A stretch of 64,000 nucleotides of DNA from Kaistella soli. Its GTDB lineage: Bacteria > Bacteroidota > Bacteroidia > Flavobacteriales > Weeksellaceae. The notes below the pieces were generated by a model. The model made no database searches and was not told the origin of the DNA. It was given only the letters and a program-made list of their open reading frames with translations. Where the stretch lies: contig NZ_JAHOPF010000002.1 in the NCBI RefSeq assembly GCF_019038595.1, positions 62,001 through 126,000 on the forward strand. The letters are read 5' to 3'. A program made the position numbers and the translations under genes. Numbering within the stretch: position 1 is the stretch's first letter; each line of letters opens with the position of its first letter. Of this stretch, positions 35,464 to 44,492 are shown one piece after another.

Positions 35464-38094
35464 CTAAGAATTTTTCCCGTCATCCAGAATTTCTTTATGC
35501 TGGTATTCCTGCACCAGATCAATCGCATTGGAAATCACATCGCTTAGAGCCGTGATAAAGGTGTTTTCTTCTGCAAGACTCATAGCGTGTTTCAGGGCGT
35601 CGATTTCTTTAGGAATGATCTCGTAGCTCAGATCTCTGCCCGAACTTTGAATTCCGGAAATGACCAGTCCGTTGATCTCATCCTCGGTTCTTCCGCGAAG
35701 ATGCTTTTCGTTGCGGATAATGATATGGTCGAACATTCTGCCCGCAATCTTTCCGCACTCTCTGATGTCTTCGTCACGACGATCCCCTACGCCGGAAATG
35801 ATTCCGATTTTCTTGGGAGAATCAATATTTTTGAGATAATCTTCAATGGCTTCATAACCTGCCGGATTATGGGCAAAATCAATCAGTACCTTGAATTTTT
35901 TAAACTTGAAAACATTCAGTCTTCCGGGCATCAGCGCAGGACTTGGAATGAAAGTCCTCAATGAATTCGCGATGTCTTCGATCTCGAAGCCATAAAGATA
36001 AGCCGCCAAACTGGCTGCCAAAACGTTCGCGATCATAAATTTGGCCTTGCCTTCCATCGTAATCGGCACATTATGAGCTTTTACGATACGGATCTTCCAG
36101 TCGCCTTTTTTAATGGTGATAAAACCTTCTTCGTAAACGCAGGTAATTTTTCCTTCCTTGGCGAACTTAGTAACATGAGGATTATTTTCGTCCATACTGA
36201 ATAAAGCCACTTTAGAATCCAAATCGGACATTAATCTCATCGAATAGTCGTCATCAGCATTCAGGACGCTCCAGCCTCCTTTTTTCACGGAGTCCAGCAC
36301 TACCCTTTTAACCTTGGTTAAATCTTTTAGGTTGTGGATATCGCTTAGGCCAAGATGATCTTCTTTGATATTGGTTAATACCCCGATGTCGCAATGGGTA
36401 AATCCTAAACCCGAACGCAGGATCCCGCCGCGGGCAGTTTCCAGCACTGCAAACTCAACGGTAGGATCTTTGAGAATAAATTCAGCAGATATAGGACCTG
36501 TAGTATCGCCTTTTGTCAGCATCGTGTTCTGGATATAAATTCCGTCAGAAGTGGTAAATCCTACACGGTAACCGTTGTTTTTAACAATATGTGCAATAAG
36601 TCTTGTTGTAGTTGTTTTACCGTTGGTGCCGGTGACCGCAATGATGGGAATTCTGAATGCTTTTCCCTGCGGATACAGCATATCAACTACTGGAGCTGCA
36701 ACATTTCTCGGAAGCCCTTCACTGGGTGCAAGATGCATCCTGAATCCTGGTGCTGCGTTAACTTCCAGTATGGCTCCGCCGCTTTCCTTGAGCGGCTGCG
36801 TAAGGTTTTCAGCCATGATATCGACGCCGCAAACATCGAGGCCGATGATCTTTGATATTCTTTCGCACATGGTAACATTCTCAGGGTGAATCATATCGGT
36901 TACATCGATGGAAGTTCCGCCTGTGGAGAGGTTTGCAGTAGATTTCAGGTAGACAATTTCCCCTTTCTGAGGTACTGTTTCCAAAGTATAATGTAATTTT
37001 TCAAGAAGCTCGTTGGTATCTTTGTCCACTAAAATTTCGGTAAGCACATTTTCATGTCCGTATCCCCTCCGCGGATCAAGATTTTCTTTGTCGATGAGCT
37101 GCTGAATATTCATCTCTCCGTCTCCTACAATATGTGCGGGAACCCTTCTTGCCGCAGCTACCATTTTGTGATTGATGACCAAAACCCTGAAATCATATCC
37201 GGTAATGTATTTTTCAACAATTACTCTGTGGGAATAGTTTTGAGCATGCTTCAGACCTGCAATTGCCGCTTCCAGATCATTTACATTGATTGACGATCCT
37301 TTACCGTGATTTCCGTCCAGAGGTTTCAGAACAATTGGATAACCTATTTTAGCGATTACTTTTTCCAGTTCTTCAGGTTCAGTAACCAAATCTCCTGACG
37401 GTACCGGAATGGCTGCTTCATCCAGCATTTTTTTTGTAAGCTCTTTATTGCAGGCAATATCCACCGCAATGGAACTTGTTTTCCCGGTAATGGTTGCCTG
37501 AAAACGCTGCTGGTTAACGCCATATCCCAGCTGTACCAAAGAATTTCTTCCTAATCGGATCCAGGGAATGTTTCTCGCAACCGCTTCTTCCACAATACTT
37601 CCGGTAGATGGTCCCAGACGCTCTCTTTCGCGGATAACTTTCAACTGCTGAATACATCCGTCGATATCATACTCCCGTGCTTCAATCAGGCAGTTCGCAA
37701 TTTCAACGGACTGTTCCGCCGCATAAATACCTGAGTTTTCCTCCAGATAACTGAAAACGACATTATAAATACCAGAGGTTTTTGTTTCGCGGGTTCTTCC
37801 GAAACCGGTATCCATCCCCGCAAGGGTTTGAATTTCCAGCGCGATATGTTCAATGACGTGGCCCATCCAAGTGCCCATTTCCACTCTCTGAAAAAAACCG
37901 CCTTCCACGCCTTCAGAACAGCGGTGGGTAATAAGTGAGGGAATCAACTGCTCCAGCCTTTCACGGAAACCTGCTATTTTATTGGTCGGCAGGTGTTCCA
38001 ACTCCTCTAAATTGAGTCTCATCTGAATGAGTTTTTTTCTCCTGATGCTCCAAATATTGGGGCCCCTTAAAACCTGTATTTTTTCAATTTTCAT
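35464..38094 (-). CDS. cphA: Cyanophycin synthetase
   Basis: 876 residues, the usual CphA1 length. The N-terminal domain (1-160) includes MKIEKIQVLRGPNIWS. An ATP-grasp domain follows (about 215-470: VLKPLDGNHGKGSS, AILEVNAAPGFRMH) that adds Asp to the growing chain. The Mur-ligase-like domain has the P-loop GTNGKTTTT at 489-497 and adds Arg to the Asp side chain. Product: cyanophycin, a poly-Asp backbone with Arg side chains that stores nitrogen. The degradation genes cphB and an isoaspartyl peptidase lie divergently next to it, which strengthens the call. Confidence 0.96.
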   Translation of the reverse strand: MKIEKIQVLRGPNIWSIRRKKLIQMRLNLEELEHLPTNKIAGFRERLEQLIPSLITHRCSEGVEGGFFQRVEMGTWMGHVIEHIALEIQTLAGMDTGFGRTRETKTSGIYNVVFSYLEENSGIYAAEQSVEIANCLIEAREYDIDGCIQQLKVIRERERLGPSTGSIVEEAVARNIPWIRLGRNSLVQLGYGVNQQRFQATITGKTSSIAVDIACNKELTKKMLDEAAIPVPSGDLVTEPEELEKVIAKIGYPIVLKPLDGNHGKGSSINVNDLEAAIAGLKHAQNYSHRVIVEKYITGYDFRVLVINHKMVAAARRVPAHIVGDGEMNIQQLIDKENLDPRRGYGHENVLTEILVDKDTNELLEKLHYTLETVPQKGEIVYLKSTANLSTGGTSIDVTDMIHPENVTMCERISKIIGLDVCGVDIMAENLTQPLKESGGAILEVNAAPGFRMHLAPSEGLPRNVAAPVVDMLYPQGKAFRIPIIAVTGTNGKTTTTRLIAHIVKNNGYRVGFTTSDGIYIQNTMLTKGDTTGPISAEFILKDPTVEFAVLETARGGILRSGLGFTHCDIGVLTNIKEDHLGLSDIHNLKDLTKVKRVVLDSVKKGGWSVLNADDDYSMRLMSDLDSKVALFSMDENNPHVTKFAKEGKITCVYEEGFITIKKGDWKIRIVKAHNVPITMEGKAKFMIANVLAASLAAYLYGFEIEDIANSLRTFIPSPALMPGRLNVFKFKKFKVLIDFAHNPAGYEAIEDYLKNIDSPKKIGIISGVGDRRDEDIRECGKIAGRMFDHIIIRNEKHLRGRTEDEINGLVISGIQSSGRDLSYEIIPKEIDALKHAMSLAEENTFITALSDVISNAIDLVQEYQHKEILDDGKNS

Positions 38095-38283
38095 AGTATG
38101 ATTCTGTGATGTTAGTGGTGGTATTTTTTCGGAACGAAAATCAAAGATAAAAGAAAAGCTTAATAATTGGTATTTTTTTTAGAAAAAATAAAACGGAAAC
38201 CGAGACAAACAGAACACTTACTGTCTATAGTTTTCATTATTTTTTCTTATTGAAGTTGAAGGTCAGGATATTATTAATTTTTT

Positions 38284-38291
38284 TAAATTTG
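38284..38291 (+). promoter_or_regulatory. -7 promoter element of cphB
   Basis: TAAATTTG, exact TAnnTTTG match, only 6 nt before the cphB ATG at 38298. A TTG lies 25 nt upstream, longer than the usual spacing. Confidence 0.5.
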
Positions 38292-38297
38292 CAAGCT

Positions 38298-39185
38298 ATG
38301 AAAGCAGTGGGAAAATTAATGATTATCGGCGGAGCCGTTAACAAAGGCAGTTTTGCAGAAACCGAATACGACCAGAATGTAGAGAAAAACCTTAATTTTT
38401 TTGAAAGAGGAATTCTGAGGAAAATCATCGACGAATCCCGCCTCAAAGAAAATTCAGTGATTGAAATTATCACTACTGCTTCCCAAATTCCCCAGATTGT
38501 AGGCCCGGAATATAAAAAGGCTTTTGAATTTTTAGGTTCTAAAACCGTGAATATTTTAGATATCCAAAACCGTGAGCAGGCGAACAGCGATGCGATGGTT
38601 GCAAGAGCCAACGCTGCCGATGTGGTACTGTTTACGGGCGGCGATCAGCTGAGACTTACGTCCATCCTTGGAGGCACGCGCTTTCATGATGCGATCCTTC
38701 TTAAATATCAGGAACAGGATTTCATCTATGCTGGAACTTCCGCAGGCGCTGCCGCAGCTTCTGAAAACATGATCTATCAGGGTTCCAGCAGTGAGGCTTT
38801 GCTGAAAGGTGAAATTAAAACAACACAGGGATTAGGTTTTATTGAGAATGTTATTGTCGACACCCATTTTGTGCAGCGCGGAAGAATCGGAAGACTTTTT
38901 CAGGCTGTCGTCAACAACCCACGTACTTTAGGCATTGGTCTTGGTGAAGATACCGGGCTTTTTATTCATGGAGATACCATGACGGCGATTGGTTCCGGAC
39001 TTGTTATTTTGGTGGACGGCAGATTTATTAAAGATACCAACTTAACCAATATTAATCTGGGACAGCCCATTTCTATCGATAATTTAATTGTTCATGTAAT
39101 GTCACAGAATGATTTTTACGATTTGAAAACTAAGAATTTAACTATTGTGAACTCGCAGTATCATCCGATTCCGCAGGCTCAATAA
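38298..39185 (+). CDS. cphB: Cyanophycinase
   Basis: 295 residues from the ATG at 38298 (MKAVGKLMIIGGAVNKGSF); the frame opens 16 codons earlier but runs through the promoter. The S51 peptidase fold shows the nucleophile Ser148 in YAGTSAGAAAASENM, plus FTGGDQLRLTSILGGT and VDTHFVQRGRIGRLFQAV. It cuts cyanophycin into beta-Asp-Arg dipeptides. It is divergent from cphA and 82 nt upstream of the isoaspartyl peptidase gene. Confidence 0.95.
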   Translation: MKAVGKLMIIGGAVNKGSFAETEYDQNVEKNLNFFERGILRKIIDESRLKENSVIEIITTASQIPQIVGPEYKKAFEFLGSKTVNILDIQNREQANSDAMVARANAADVVLFTGGDQLRLTSILGGTRFHDAILLKYQEQDFIYAGTSAGAAAASENMIYQGSSSEALLKGEIKTTQGLGFIENVIVDTHFVQRGRIGRLFQAVVNNPRTLGIGLGEDTGLFIHGDTMTAIGSGLVILVDGRFIKDTNLTNINLGQPISIDNLIVHVMSQNDFYDLKTKNLTIVNSQYHPIPQAQ

Positions 39186-39267
39186 AACGTCTGTTTGAAC
39201 CATCAAAACACTTTGGTTCATTAGGATAAAAATTGATTTACGAATTACCTTACCTTAAACCCAGCAA

Positions 39268-40110
39268 ATGAAATTAATCATCCACGGCGGATTTTTTTCC
39301 GAAAGCGACCAAAGCCACGAAGTGAAAACGGCCAAGCAAAATTCCCTGAAAGAAATTGCAGCCAAATCCTTTGACTTTCTTAAAAACCATTCCGCAGAAG
39401 AAACCGTGGTTTACGCTGTTTCTTTGCTGGAAGATGACGCGCTTTTCAATGCCGGAACAGGTTCTCAAATCCAGAGTGACGGAAAAATAAGAATGAGTGC
39501 TTCTCTGATGAACGGACAGAATCAGAAATTCTCCGGTGTTATCAATATAGAAAATGTAAAAAACCCGATCGAGGTTGCGCAGATTCTGATGAAAGAAGAT
39601 GACCGTGTTCTAGGTGGAAACGGTGCAAAGATTTATGCATCAGAAAACGGTTTCGAAGATTTTTCTACTGAAATTCCACAACGGAGAAAGGAATATGAAG
39701 AAAAACTGAAGAACGGCGGAAAAGGCACGGTTGGCTGTGTTGCTCTGGACCAATACGGGAAACTAGCTGCAGCAACCTCGACCGGCGGAAAAGGTTTTGA
39801 GATCGTGGGAAGGATTTCAGATTCTGCCACCGTAGCCGGCAATTATGGCAATCAGCACTGCGCTGTAAGCTGTACCGGAGTTGGTGAAGACATTGTAAGC
39901 AATGCCACTGCCGCGAAAATTGTAACGCGCGTAACCGATGGAATGAGTATTAAAGACGCCTTTCAGCGGACTTTTCTGGAATTAAAGGAGATTGACGGTT
40001 TCGCCGGAGCCATCGCCATTGACCAAAACGGGAATATCTTTCATCAGGATTCACATCCCACTATGGTTTTTGCCAGCTACGACGGAGAGCAATTCGAAAT
40101 ATTTGAATAG
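39268..40110 (+). CDS. iaaA: Isoaspartyl peptidase / L-asparaginase (Ntn hydrolase)
   Basis: 280 residues. MKLIIHGGFF and the LEDDALFNAGTGSQIQSDGKI region are N-terminal family signatures. Thr154 in GGKGTVGCVALD is the autoprocessing and catalytic nucleophile, followed by ATSTGGKGFEIVGRISDS. In this context the enzyme most likely hydrolyses beta-Asp-Arg from CphB to Asp and Arg, the last step of cyanophycin use; it could also remove isoaspartyl dipeptides in general. Slightly short for the family (often about 300). A hairpin separates it from ppdK. Confidence 0.92.
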   Translation: MKLIIHGGFFSESDQSHEVKTAKQNSLKEIAAKSFDFLKNHSAEETVVYAVSLLEDDALFNAGTGSQIQSDGKIRMSASLMNGQNQKFSGVINIENVKNPIEVAQILMKEDDRVLGGNGAKIYASENGFEDFSTEIPQRRKEYEEKLKNGGKGTVGCVALDQYGKLAAATSTGGKGFEIVGRISDSATVAGNYGNQHCAVSCTGVGEDIVSNATAAKIVTRVTDGMSIKDAFQRTFLELKEIDGFAGAIAIDQNGNIFHQDSHPTMVFASYDGEQFEIFE

Positions 40111-40130
40111 TATTATTCATCATTCAAAAG

Positions 40131-40166
40131 AAACGGTCCCTAAATTTTCGGGACCGGTTTCTTTTT
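40131..40166. terminator. Shared terminator of the isoaspartyl peptidase gene and ppdK
   Basis: AAACGGTCCC (40131-40140) pairs with GGGACC plus GTTT (40150-40160) with one bulged G; followed by CTTTTT on the plus strand. It lies between convergent stops. Confidence 0.8.
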
Positions 40167-40183
40167 ATAATACTATAATTGAT

Positions 40184-42934
40184 TTATTTCTCTTCAATCG
40201 CGGCCTGCGCTGCAGCCAGTCTTGCAATCGGAACGCGGAAAGGAGAACAGCTCACATAATCTAGCCCCAGTTTATGGCAGAATTTCACTGATTCCGGATC
40301 GCCGCCGTGTTCACCACAGATTCCTACTTTCAGTTTCGGTTTTACGGAACGTCCTTTTTCCACACCAATTTTAATCAGTTCGCCCACTCCTGTCTGATCG
40401 ATGGAAACAAACGGATCCTCAGGAAGCAGTTTCAGTTCCAGATATTTTGGCAGAAATCCGCCGATATCGTCGCGTGAAAAGCCAAATGACATTTGGGTAA
40501 GGTCATTGGTTCCGAAACTGAAGAAATCGGCAACAGCAGCCATAGAATCACCTTTGAGTGCTGCTCTTGGAGTTTCGATCATGGTTCCGTAGAGGTAAGG
40601 AATGTTTTTAAGTTTCATTGCTTCACAAACTTCAGCATATACTTTATCCACAATCGCTTTCTGATGACTCAGCTCGTGACGGCCCATCACAACAGGAATC
40701 ATAATTTCCGGCAATGCTTTTTTTCCGTCTTTCTGAAGTTCAGCAGCAGATTCCAATATCGCGCGGACCTGCATTTCGGTGATTTCCGGATAGGAAACTC
40801 CCAAACGGACGCCGCGGTGACCCAACATTGGATTATTCTCATGAAGGGCAAGAATTCTTCGGTTCAGCACGCTCATTCTTACGCCCAATTCTTTGCTGAG
40901 TTCCTGCAGTTTTTCTTTGTCATGTGGAACGAATTCATGCAATGGCGGATCCAAAAGGCGGATGGTGACAGGATTTCCGTTCATCACTTCCAAAGTAGCT
41001 TTGATGTCTTTCTTTACAAATTTAAATAGTTCGCTTAGAGCAGATTTACGCTCTTTTTCGGTGGTGCTCATGATCATTTTTCGGAGCAGGAATAAAGGTT
41101 TTTCACTTCCTTCCCCATAAAACATGTGTTCTGTTCTGAACAATCCGATTCCTTCAGCGCCAAAATATGCAGCCTGCTGAGCGTCTTTCGGTGTATCAGC
41201 ATTGGTTCTTACGCCTAATTTTTTGGCTTTATCCACTAAAGTCATCAGGGATTTATAGGAAGTGTTTTTATTTAAATCGGTATTGGAAAGTTCGAGGACG
41301 CCTTCATAAGCAAGACCTTTGGTTCCGTTTAAAGTCAGCCATTCCCCTTCATGGATTTTTCTGCCGTCTTTGGTAAGAAAGTATTTTTCTTTTTCGAAGA
41401 TTTCGATGTCATTACAGCCAACGATACAGCATTTCCCCCAACCTCTGGCGACGAGAGCTGCATGCGAAGTCATTCCTCCTTTTGTGGTTAAAATCGCCTG
41501 TGATTTGTGCATGCCGTCCACATCTTCAGGAGAAGTTTCTTCCCGGACGAGGATTACTTTTTCTCCTTTTAATCCCCATTCAACAGCGTCTTCGGAGGAA
41601 AAAATCACTCTTCCGACTGCACCGCCCGGACCAGCCGGAAGTCCTTTTGCAATGGGTTTGTTTTTCTTTTCTTCTTCAGGATCGATCATTGGAAGCAAAA
41701 GCTCAATGAGCTGATTGGGACCCACGCGCATTACGGCGGTATCGGCATCAATCAGTTTTTCGCGGTACATATCAGCCGCCATTTTCACCGCTGCAACGCC
41801 GTTTCTTTTTCCTACCCTGCACTGCAGCATATAGAGTTTCCCTTTTTCAATGGTAAATTCAATATCCTGCATGTCTTTATAATGGGTTTCCAGGCGTTTC
41901 TGAATTTCATCCAGTTCTTTATACTGCTGAGGCATGAATTTTTCTAAAGTGGTTAAATCTTTAGAATGATCGTTTTTAGAAGAATTATTGATTGGTGCGG
42001 GAGTCCGGATTCCTGCTACCACATCTTCACCCTGAGCATTCACTAGATATTCGCCATAGAAATGATTGTCACCGTTTCCGGGATTACGCGTAAAAGCTAC
42101 ACCAGTACAGCTGTCGTCGCCCATATTTCCGAAAACCATTGCCTGCACATTCACGGCAGTTCCCCATGCGTCAGGAATTCTTTCGATTTTACGGTATTCG
42201 ATAGCACGTTTCCCGTTCCACGATGCGAATACAGCGCCGATACCGCCCATCATCTGATCCCATGGATTTTCAGGAAATACTACTTTCAAATGTTTTTTGG
42301 TTAAGGCTTTAAATTCTTTGACCAGTTTTTTCAAATCTTCAGCAGAAAGTTCAGTATCCAGCTCTACGCCTTTTTCTTTTTTCATCTCGCCAAGACGTTC
42401 ATCCATAATTTTCCGGATGCCTTTTCCTTTAGCGGGTTCCATTCCGCCTGCTTTTTCAATCACCACATCTGCATACATCATAACCAATCTTCTGTAGGCA
42501 TCGTAAGCAAATCTTTCGTCACCTGTAACCGCAATCAATCCTTTAACCGTTTCATCATTTAAACCGATGTTCAGAACGGTATCCATCATTCCCGGCATTG
42601 ATCTTCGCGCTCCGGATCTTACGGACATCAGCAGCGGATCCTTGATATCACCGAATTTTTTGCCCATCAGTTTTTCAACTTCGGCCAAGGCATCTTTTAT
42701 CTGTTTTTCTAAATCGGCGGGATAAGTCTTCTGGTTGTCGTAAAAATAAGTGCAGACTTCAGTAGTTACCGTAAAACCGGGCGGAACCGGAAGTTTAAGG
42801 TTTTTGTGTCCAGCCATTTCTGCGAGATTGGCTCCTTTTCCTCCAAGAAGATTTTTCATGGATTCGTTTCCGTCTGCTTTTCCTCCTCCGAAGGAATACA
42901 CATACTTTTCTGCTTTCTTTTCTTTACTGGTCAT
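40184..42934 (-). CDS. ppdK: Pyruvate, phosphate dikinase
   Basis: 916 residues. The N-terminal ATP-grasp domain begins YVYSFGGGKADGNESMKNLLGGKGANLAEM. The swivelling phosphohistidine domain has GGMTSHAALVARGWGKCC with the catalytic His. The C-terminal PEP/pyruvate barrel has GIGLFRTEHMF, MLGHRGVRLG, and FSFGTNDLTQMSFGFSRDD with ICGEHGGDPESV. Converts pyruvate, ATP and Pi to PEP, AMP and PPi (reversible), giving a gluconeogenic or PPi-linked glycolytic route. Single-gene unit. Confidence 0.97.
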   Translation of the reverse strand: MTSKEKKAEKYVYSFGGGKADGNESMKNLLGGKGANLAEMAGHKNLKLPVPPGFTVTTEVCTYFYDNQKTYPADLEKQIKDALAEVEKLMGKKFGDIKDPLLMSVRSGARRSMPGMMDTVLNIGLNDETVKGLIAVTGDERFAYDAYRRLVMMYADVVIEKAGGMEPAKGKGIRKIMDERLGEMKKEKGVELDTELSAEDLKKLVKEFKALTKKHLKVVFPENPWDQMMGGIGAVFASWNGKRAIEYRKIERIPDAWGTAVNVQAMVFGNMGDDSCTGVAFTRNPGNGDNHFYGEYLVNAQGEDVVAGIRTPAPINNSSKNDHSKDLTTLEKFMPQQYKELDEIQKRLETHYKDMQDIEFTIEKGKLYMLQCRVGKRNGVAAVKMAADMYREKLIDADTAVMRVGPNQLIELLLPMIDPEEEKKNKPIAKGLPAGPGGAVGRVIFSSEDAVEWGLKGEKVILVREETSPEDVDGMHKSQAILTTKGGMTSHAALVARGWGKCCIVGCNDIEIFEKEKYFLTKDGRKIHEGEWLTLNGTKGLAYEGVLELSNTDLNKNTSYKSLMTLVDKAKKLGVRTNADTPKDAQQAAYFGAEGIGLFRTEHMFYGEGSEKPLFLLRKMIMSTTEKERKSALSELFKFVKKDIKATLEVMNGNPVTIRLLDPPLHEFVPHDKEKLQELSKELGVRMSVLNRRILALHENNPMLGHRGVRLGVSYPEITEMQVRAILESAAELQKDGKKALPEIMIPVVMGRHELSHQKAIVDKVYAEVCEAMKLKNIPYLYGTMIETPRAALKGDSMAAVADFFSFGTNDLTQMSFGFSRDDIGGFLPKYLELKLLPEDPFVSIDQTGVGELIKIGVEKGRSVKPKLKVGICGEHGGDPESVKFCHKLGLDYVSCSPFRVPIARLAAAQAAIEEK

Positions 42935-43162
42935 CGTATGTTGATTTTAATTATTTGCTCTGAAAAGACAAGTAAATTTACTGCGAACTGTATTTTTAAA
43001 ACGTATTAAAAAAATGATAAATGTTAAAATTGACAAATATCATATCCACTCATTTTACATCAACATTTGAAAGCGGACTTTATTTATTTGCTTAGTATCA
43101 TAATAGTCCAGAAAGAATTGCATCATTTTTGCAGAAAACAGTTCATATCAAAAAATAAAATT

Positions 43163-43345
43163 ATGAAAAAGTTATTGGCTTTTGCAATTTTCGGAACTCT
43201 TTGTTTTGCAAGTTGTGCCCAGAAAGAAGAAAAACGTGATCAATACAAAGAAACCCACTCCGTAGAAGAAAAACGGAACGCGGGAGTTGACTCGGCAGCT
43301 ATGGATAATATTTCGCAGAAAGAAGATTCGCTTAAAACAAAGTAA
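43163..43345 (+). CDS. Small lipoprotein, function unknown
   Basis: 60 residues from the ATG at 43163. The N-terminus MKKLLAFAIFGTLCFASC is a lipoprotein signal (lipobox FASC, Cys18). The mature 43 residues are very charged and without predicted structure (QKEEKRDQYKETHSVEEKR). No family recognised. The frame opens 32 codons earlier, but this part is not protein-like. Followed at once by a shared terminator. Confidence 0.7.
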   Translation: MKKLLAFAIFGTLCFASCAQKEEKRDQYKETHSVEEKRNAGVDSAAMDNISQKEDSLKTK

Positions 43346-43348
43346 AAA

Positions 43349-43377
43349 AAAATGCGTCCGAAGACGCATTTTGTATT
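43349..43377. terminator. Shared terminator of the small lipoprotein gene and fabH
   Basis: AATGCGTC (43351-43358) / GACGCATT (43363-43370) with a four-base CGAA loop (TTCG on the minus strand); TTGTATTTTT on the plus side and nine Ts on the minus side. Confidence 0.9.
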
Positions 43378-43378
43378 T

Positions 43379-44401
43379 TTAAAAATTAAAGAGCACCGAG
43401 CCCCAGGTAAATCCGCTTCCAAAAGCGGAAAGAAGTACTAAATCTCCCCTTTTTATTTTCCCCTGCTCAATGGCTTCACTCAGAGCAATTGGGATTGATG
43501 CGGCGGTCGTATTGCCGTATTTCTGAATATTATTAAAAATTTTATCGTCCGGAAGACCTAATTTTTGCTGCACAAACTGAGCGATTCTAAGATTGGCCTG
43601 ATGAGGGATGAACATGTCCAAATCATCAATGGTTTTTCCGGCAGCATCCAAAGCTTCCATCATGGTTTGAGGGAATCTTGTGACTGCATGCTTGAAAACA
43701 AAGTTTCCGTTCATCACCGGATACACTTCAGCGTCTGTAACGTTTTCGGGTTCAAGCCTCATTCTGTCGCTCCAGCCATATTTCGAGCCTGGAAACTTCG
43801 TACAAAGTTCATCAGCATATTTCCCTTCAGAATGCATATTCGTACTTAAAATATCACCTGCGTTTTCGTCTTCGGTCGCAGACAAAATTACTGCTCCTGC
43901 CCCATCTCCGAAAATCACAGAAACGCCTCTTCCAGCATCTGAAAAATCCAGACCGAAAGAATGAACTTCTGCTCCTACCACAAGAATGTTTTTATACATT
44001 TTTGATTTGATAAAAGCATTGGCAACGCTCATCGCATAAACAAATCCTGAACACTGGTTTCTTACATCCAGCGCACCGATCGTTTCACAACCCAACATTT
44101 CCTGCAATAAAACACCGCACCCAGGAAAATAATAATCTGGTGAAAGGGTCGCGAAGACAATATAATCGATATCTTTCGCCGTTATACCTGCCATTTTCAA
44201 CGCTTTTTCAGAAGCTTTAAAAGCCAGAAAAGCGGTGGTTTCTTCGGAATCGTTACGGTTTTTACGGTGATGTCTTTCTTTGATTCCTGTTCTTTCGGTG
44301 ATCCACTCGTCATTGGTGGTCATCATTTTCGACAAATCGTCATTGGTTACTACATTTTCGGGAACGTAATGGCCAATTCCTTTAATTATACTTTTAGTCA
44401 T
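43379..44401 (-). CDS. fabH: Beta-ketoacyl-ACP synthase III
   Basis: 340 residues. Catalytic triad visible: Cys117 in VRNQCSGFVYA, the His in FIPHQANLRIAQ and the Asn in YGNTTAASIPIAL. MTTNDEWITERTGIKERH is the FabH N-terminal signature. It starts fatty-acid synthesis by condensing an acyl-CoA with malonyl-ACP; branched primers are expected in this lineage. Whether this is the main FabH or a paralogue cannot be told from one window. A TATATTTG element (44421-44428) lies upstream. Confidence 0.94.
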   Translation of the reverse strand: MTKSIIKGIGHYVPENVVTNDDLSKMMTTNDEWITERTGIKERHHRKNRNDSEETTAFLAFKASEKALKMAGITAKDIDYIVFATLSPDYYFPGCGVLLQEMLGCETIGALDVRNQCSGFVYAMSVANAFIKSKMYKNILVVGAEVHSFGLDFSDAGRGVSVIFGDGAGAVILSATEDENAGDILSTNMHSEGKYADELCTKFPGSKYGWSDRMRLEPENVTDAEVYPVMNGNFVFKHAVTRFPQTMMEALDAAGKTIDDLDMFIPHQANLRIAQFVQQKLGLPDDKIFNNIQKYGNTTAASIPIALSEAIEQGKIKRGDLVLLSAFGSGFTWGSVLFNF

Positions 44402-44420
44402 GCAGATTTTTGAATTTGTA

Positions 44421-44428
44421 CAAATATA
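44421..44428 (-). promoter_or_regulatory. -7 promoter element of fabH
   Basis: TATATTTG on the minus strand, exact TAnnTTTG match, 19 nt before the fabH ATG. Confidence 0.5.
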
Positions 44429-44480
44429 AGTTTATTTAAAACATCAAAAAAACTATAATTTCTACTTTAAAAATAATCAT

Positions 44481-44488
44481 TAAATTTG
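44481..44488 (+). promoter_or_regulatory. -7 promoter element of corA
   Basis: TAAATTTG, exact TAnnTTTG match, only 4 nt before the corA ATG at 44493, so the transcript would be leaderless or nearly so. Confidence 0.5.
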
Positions 44489-44492
44489 TTGA

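Noticed and set aside
39194..39218. Hairpin TGAACCA / TGGTTCA between cphB and the isoaspartyl peptidase gene as terminator
   Set aside because: No T-run follows, and the two genes are expected to be cotranscribed.
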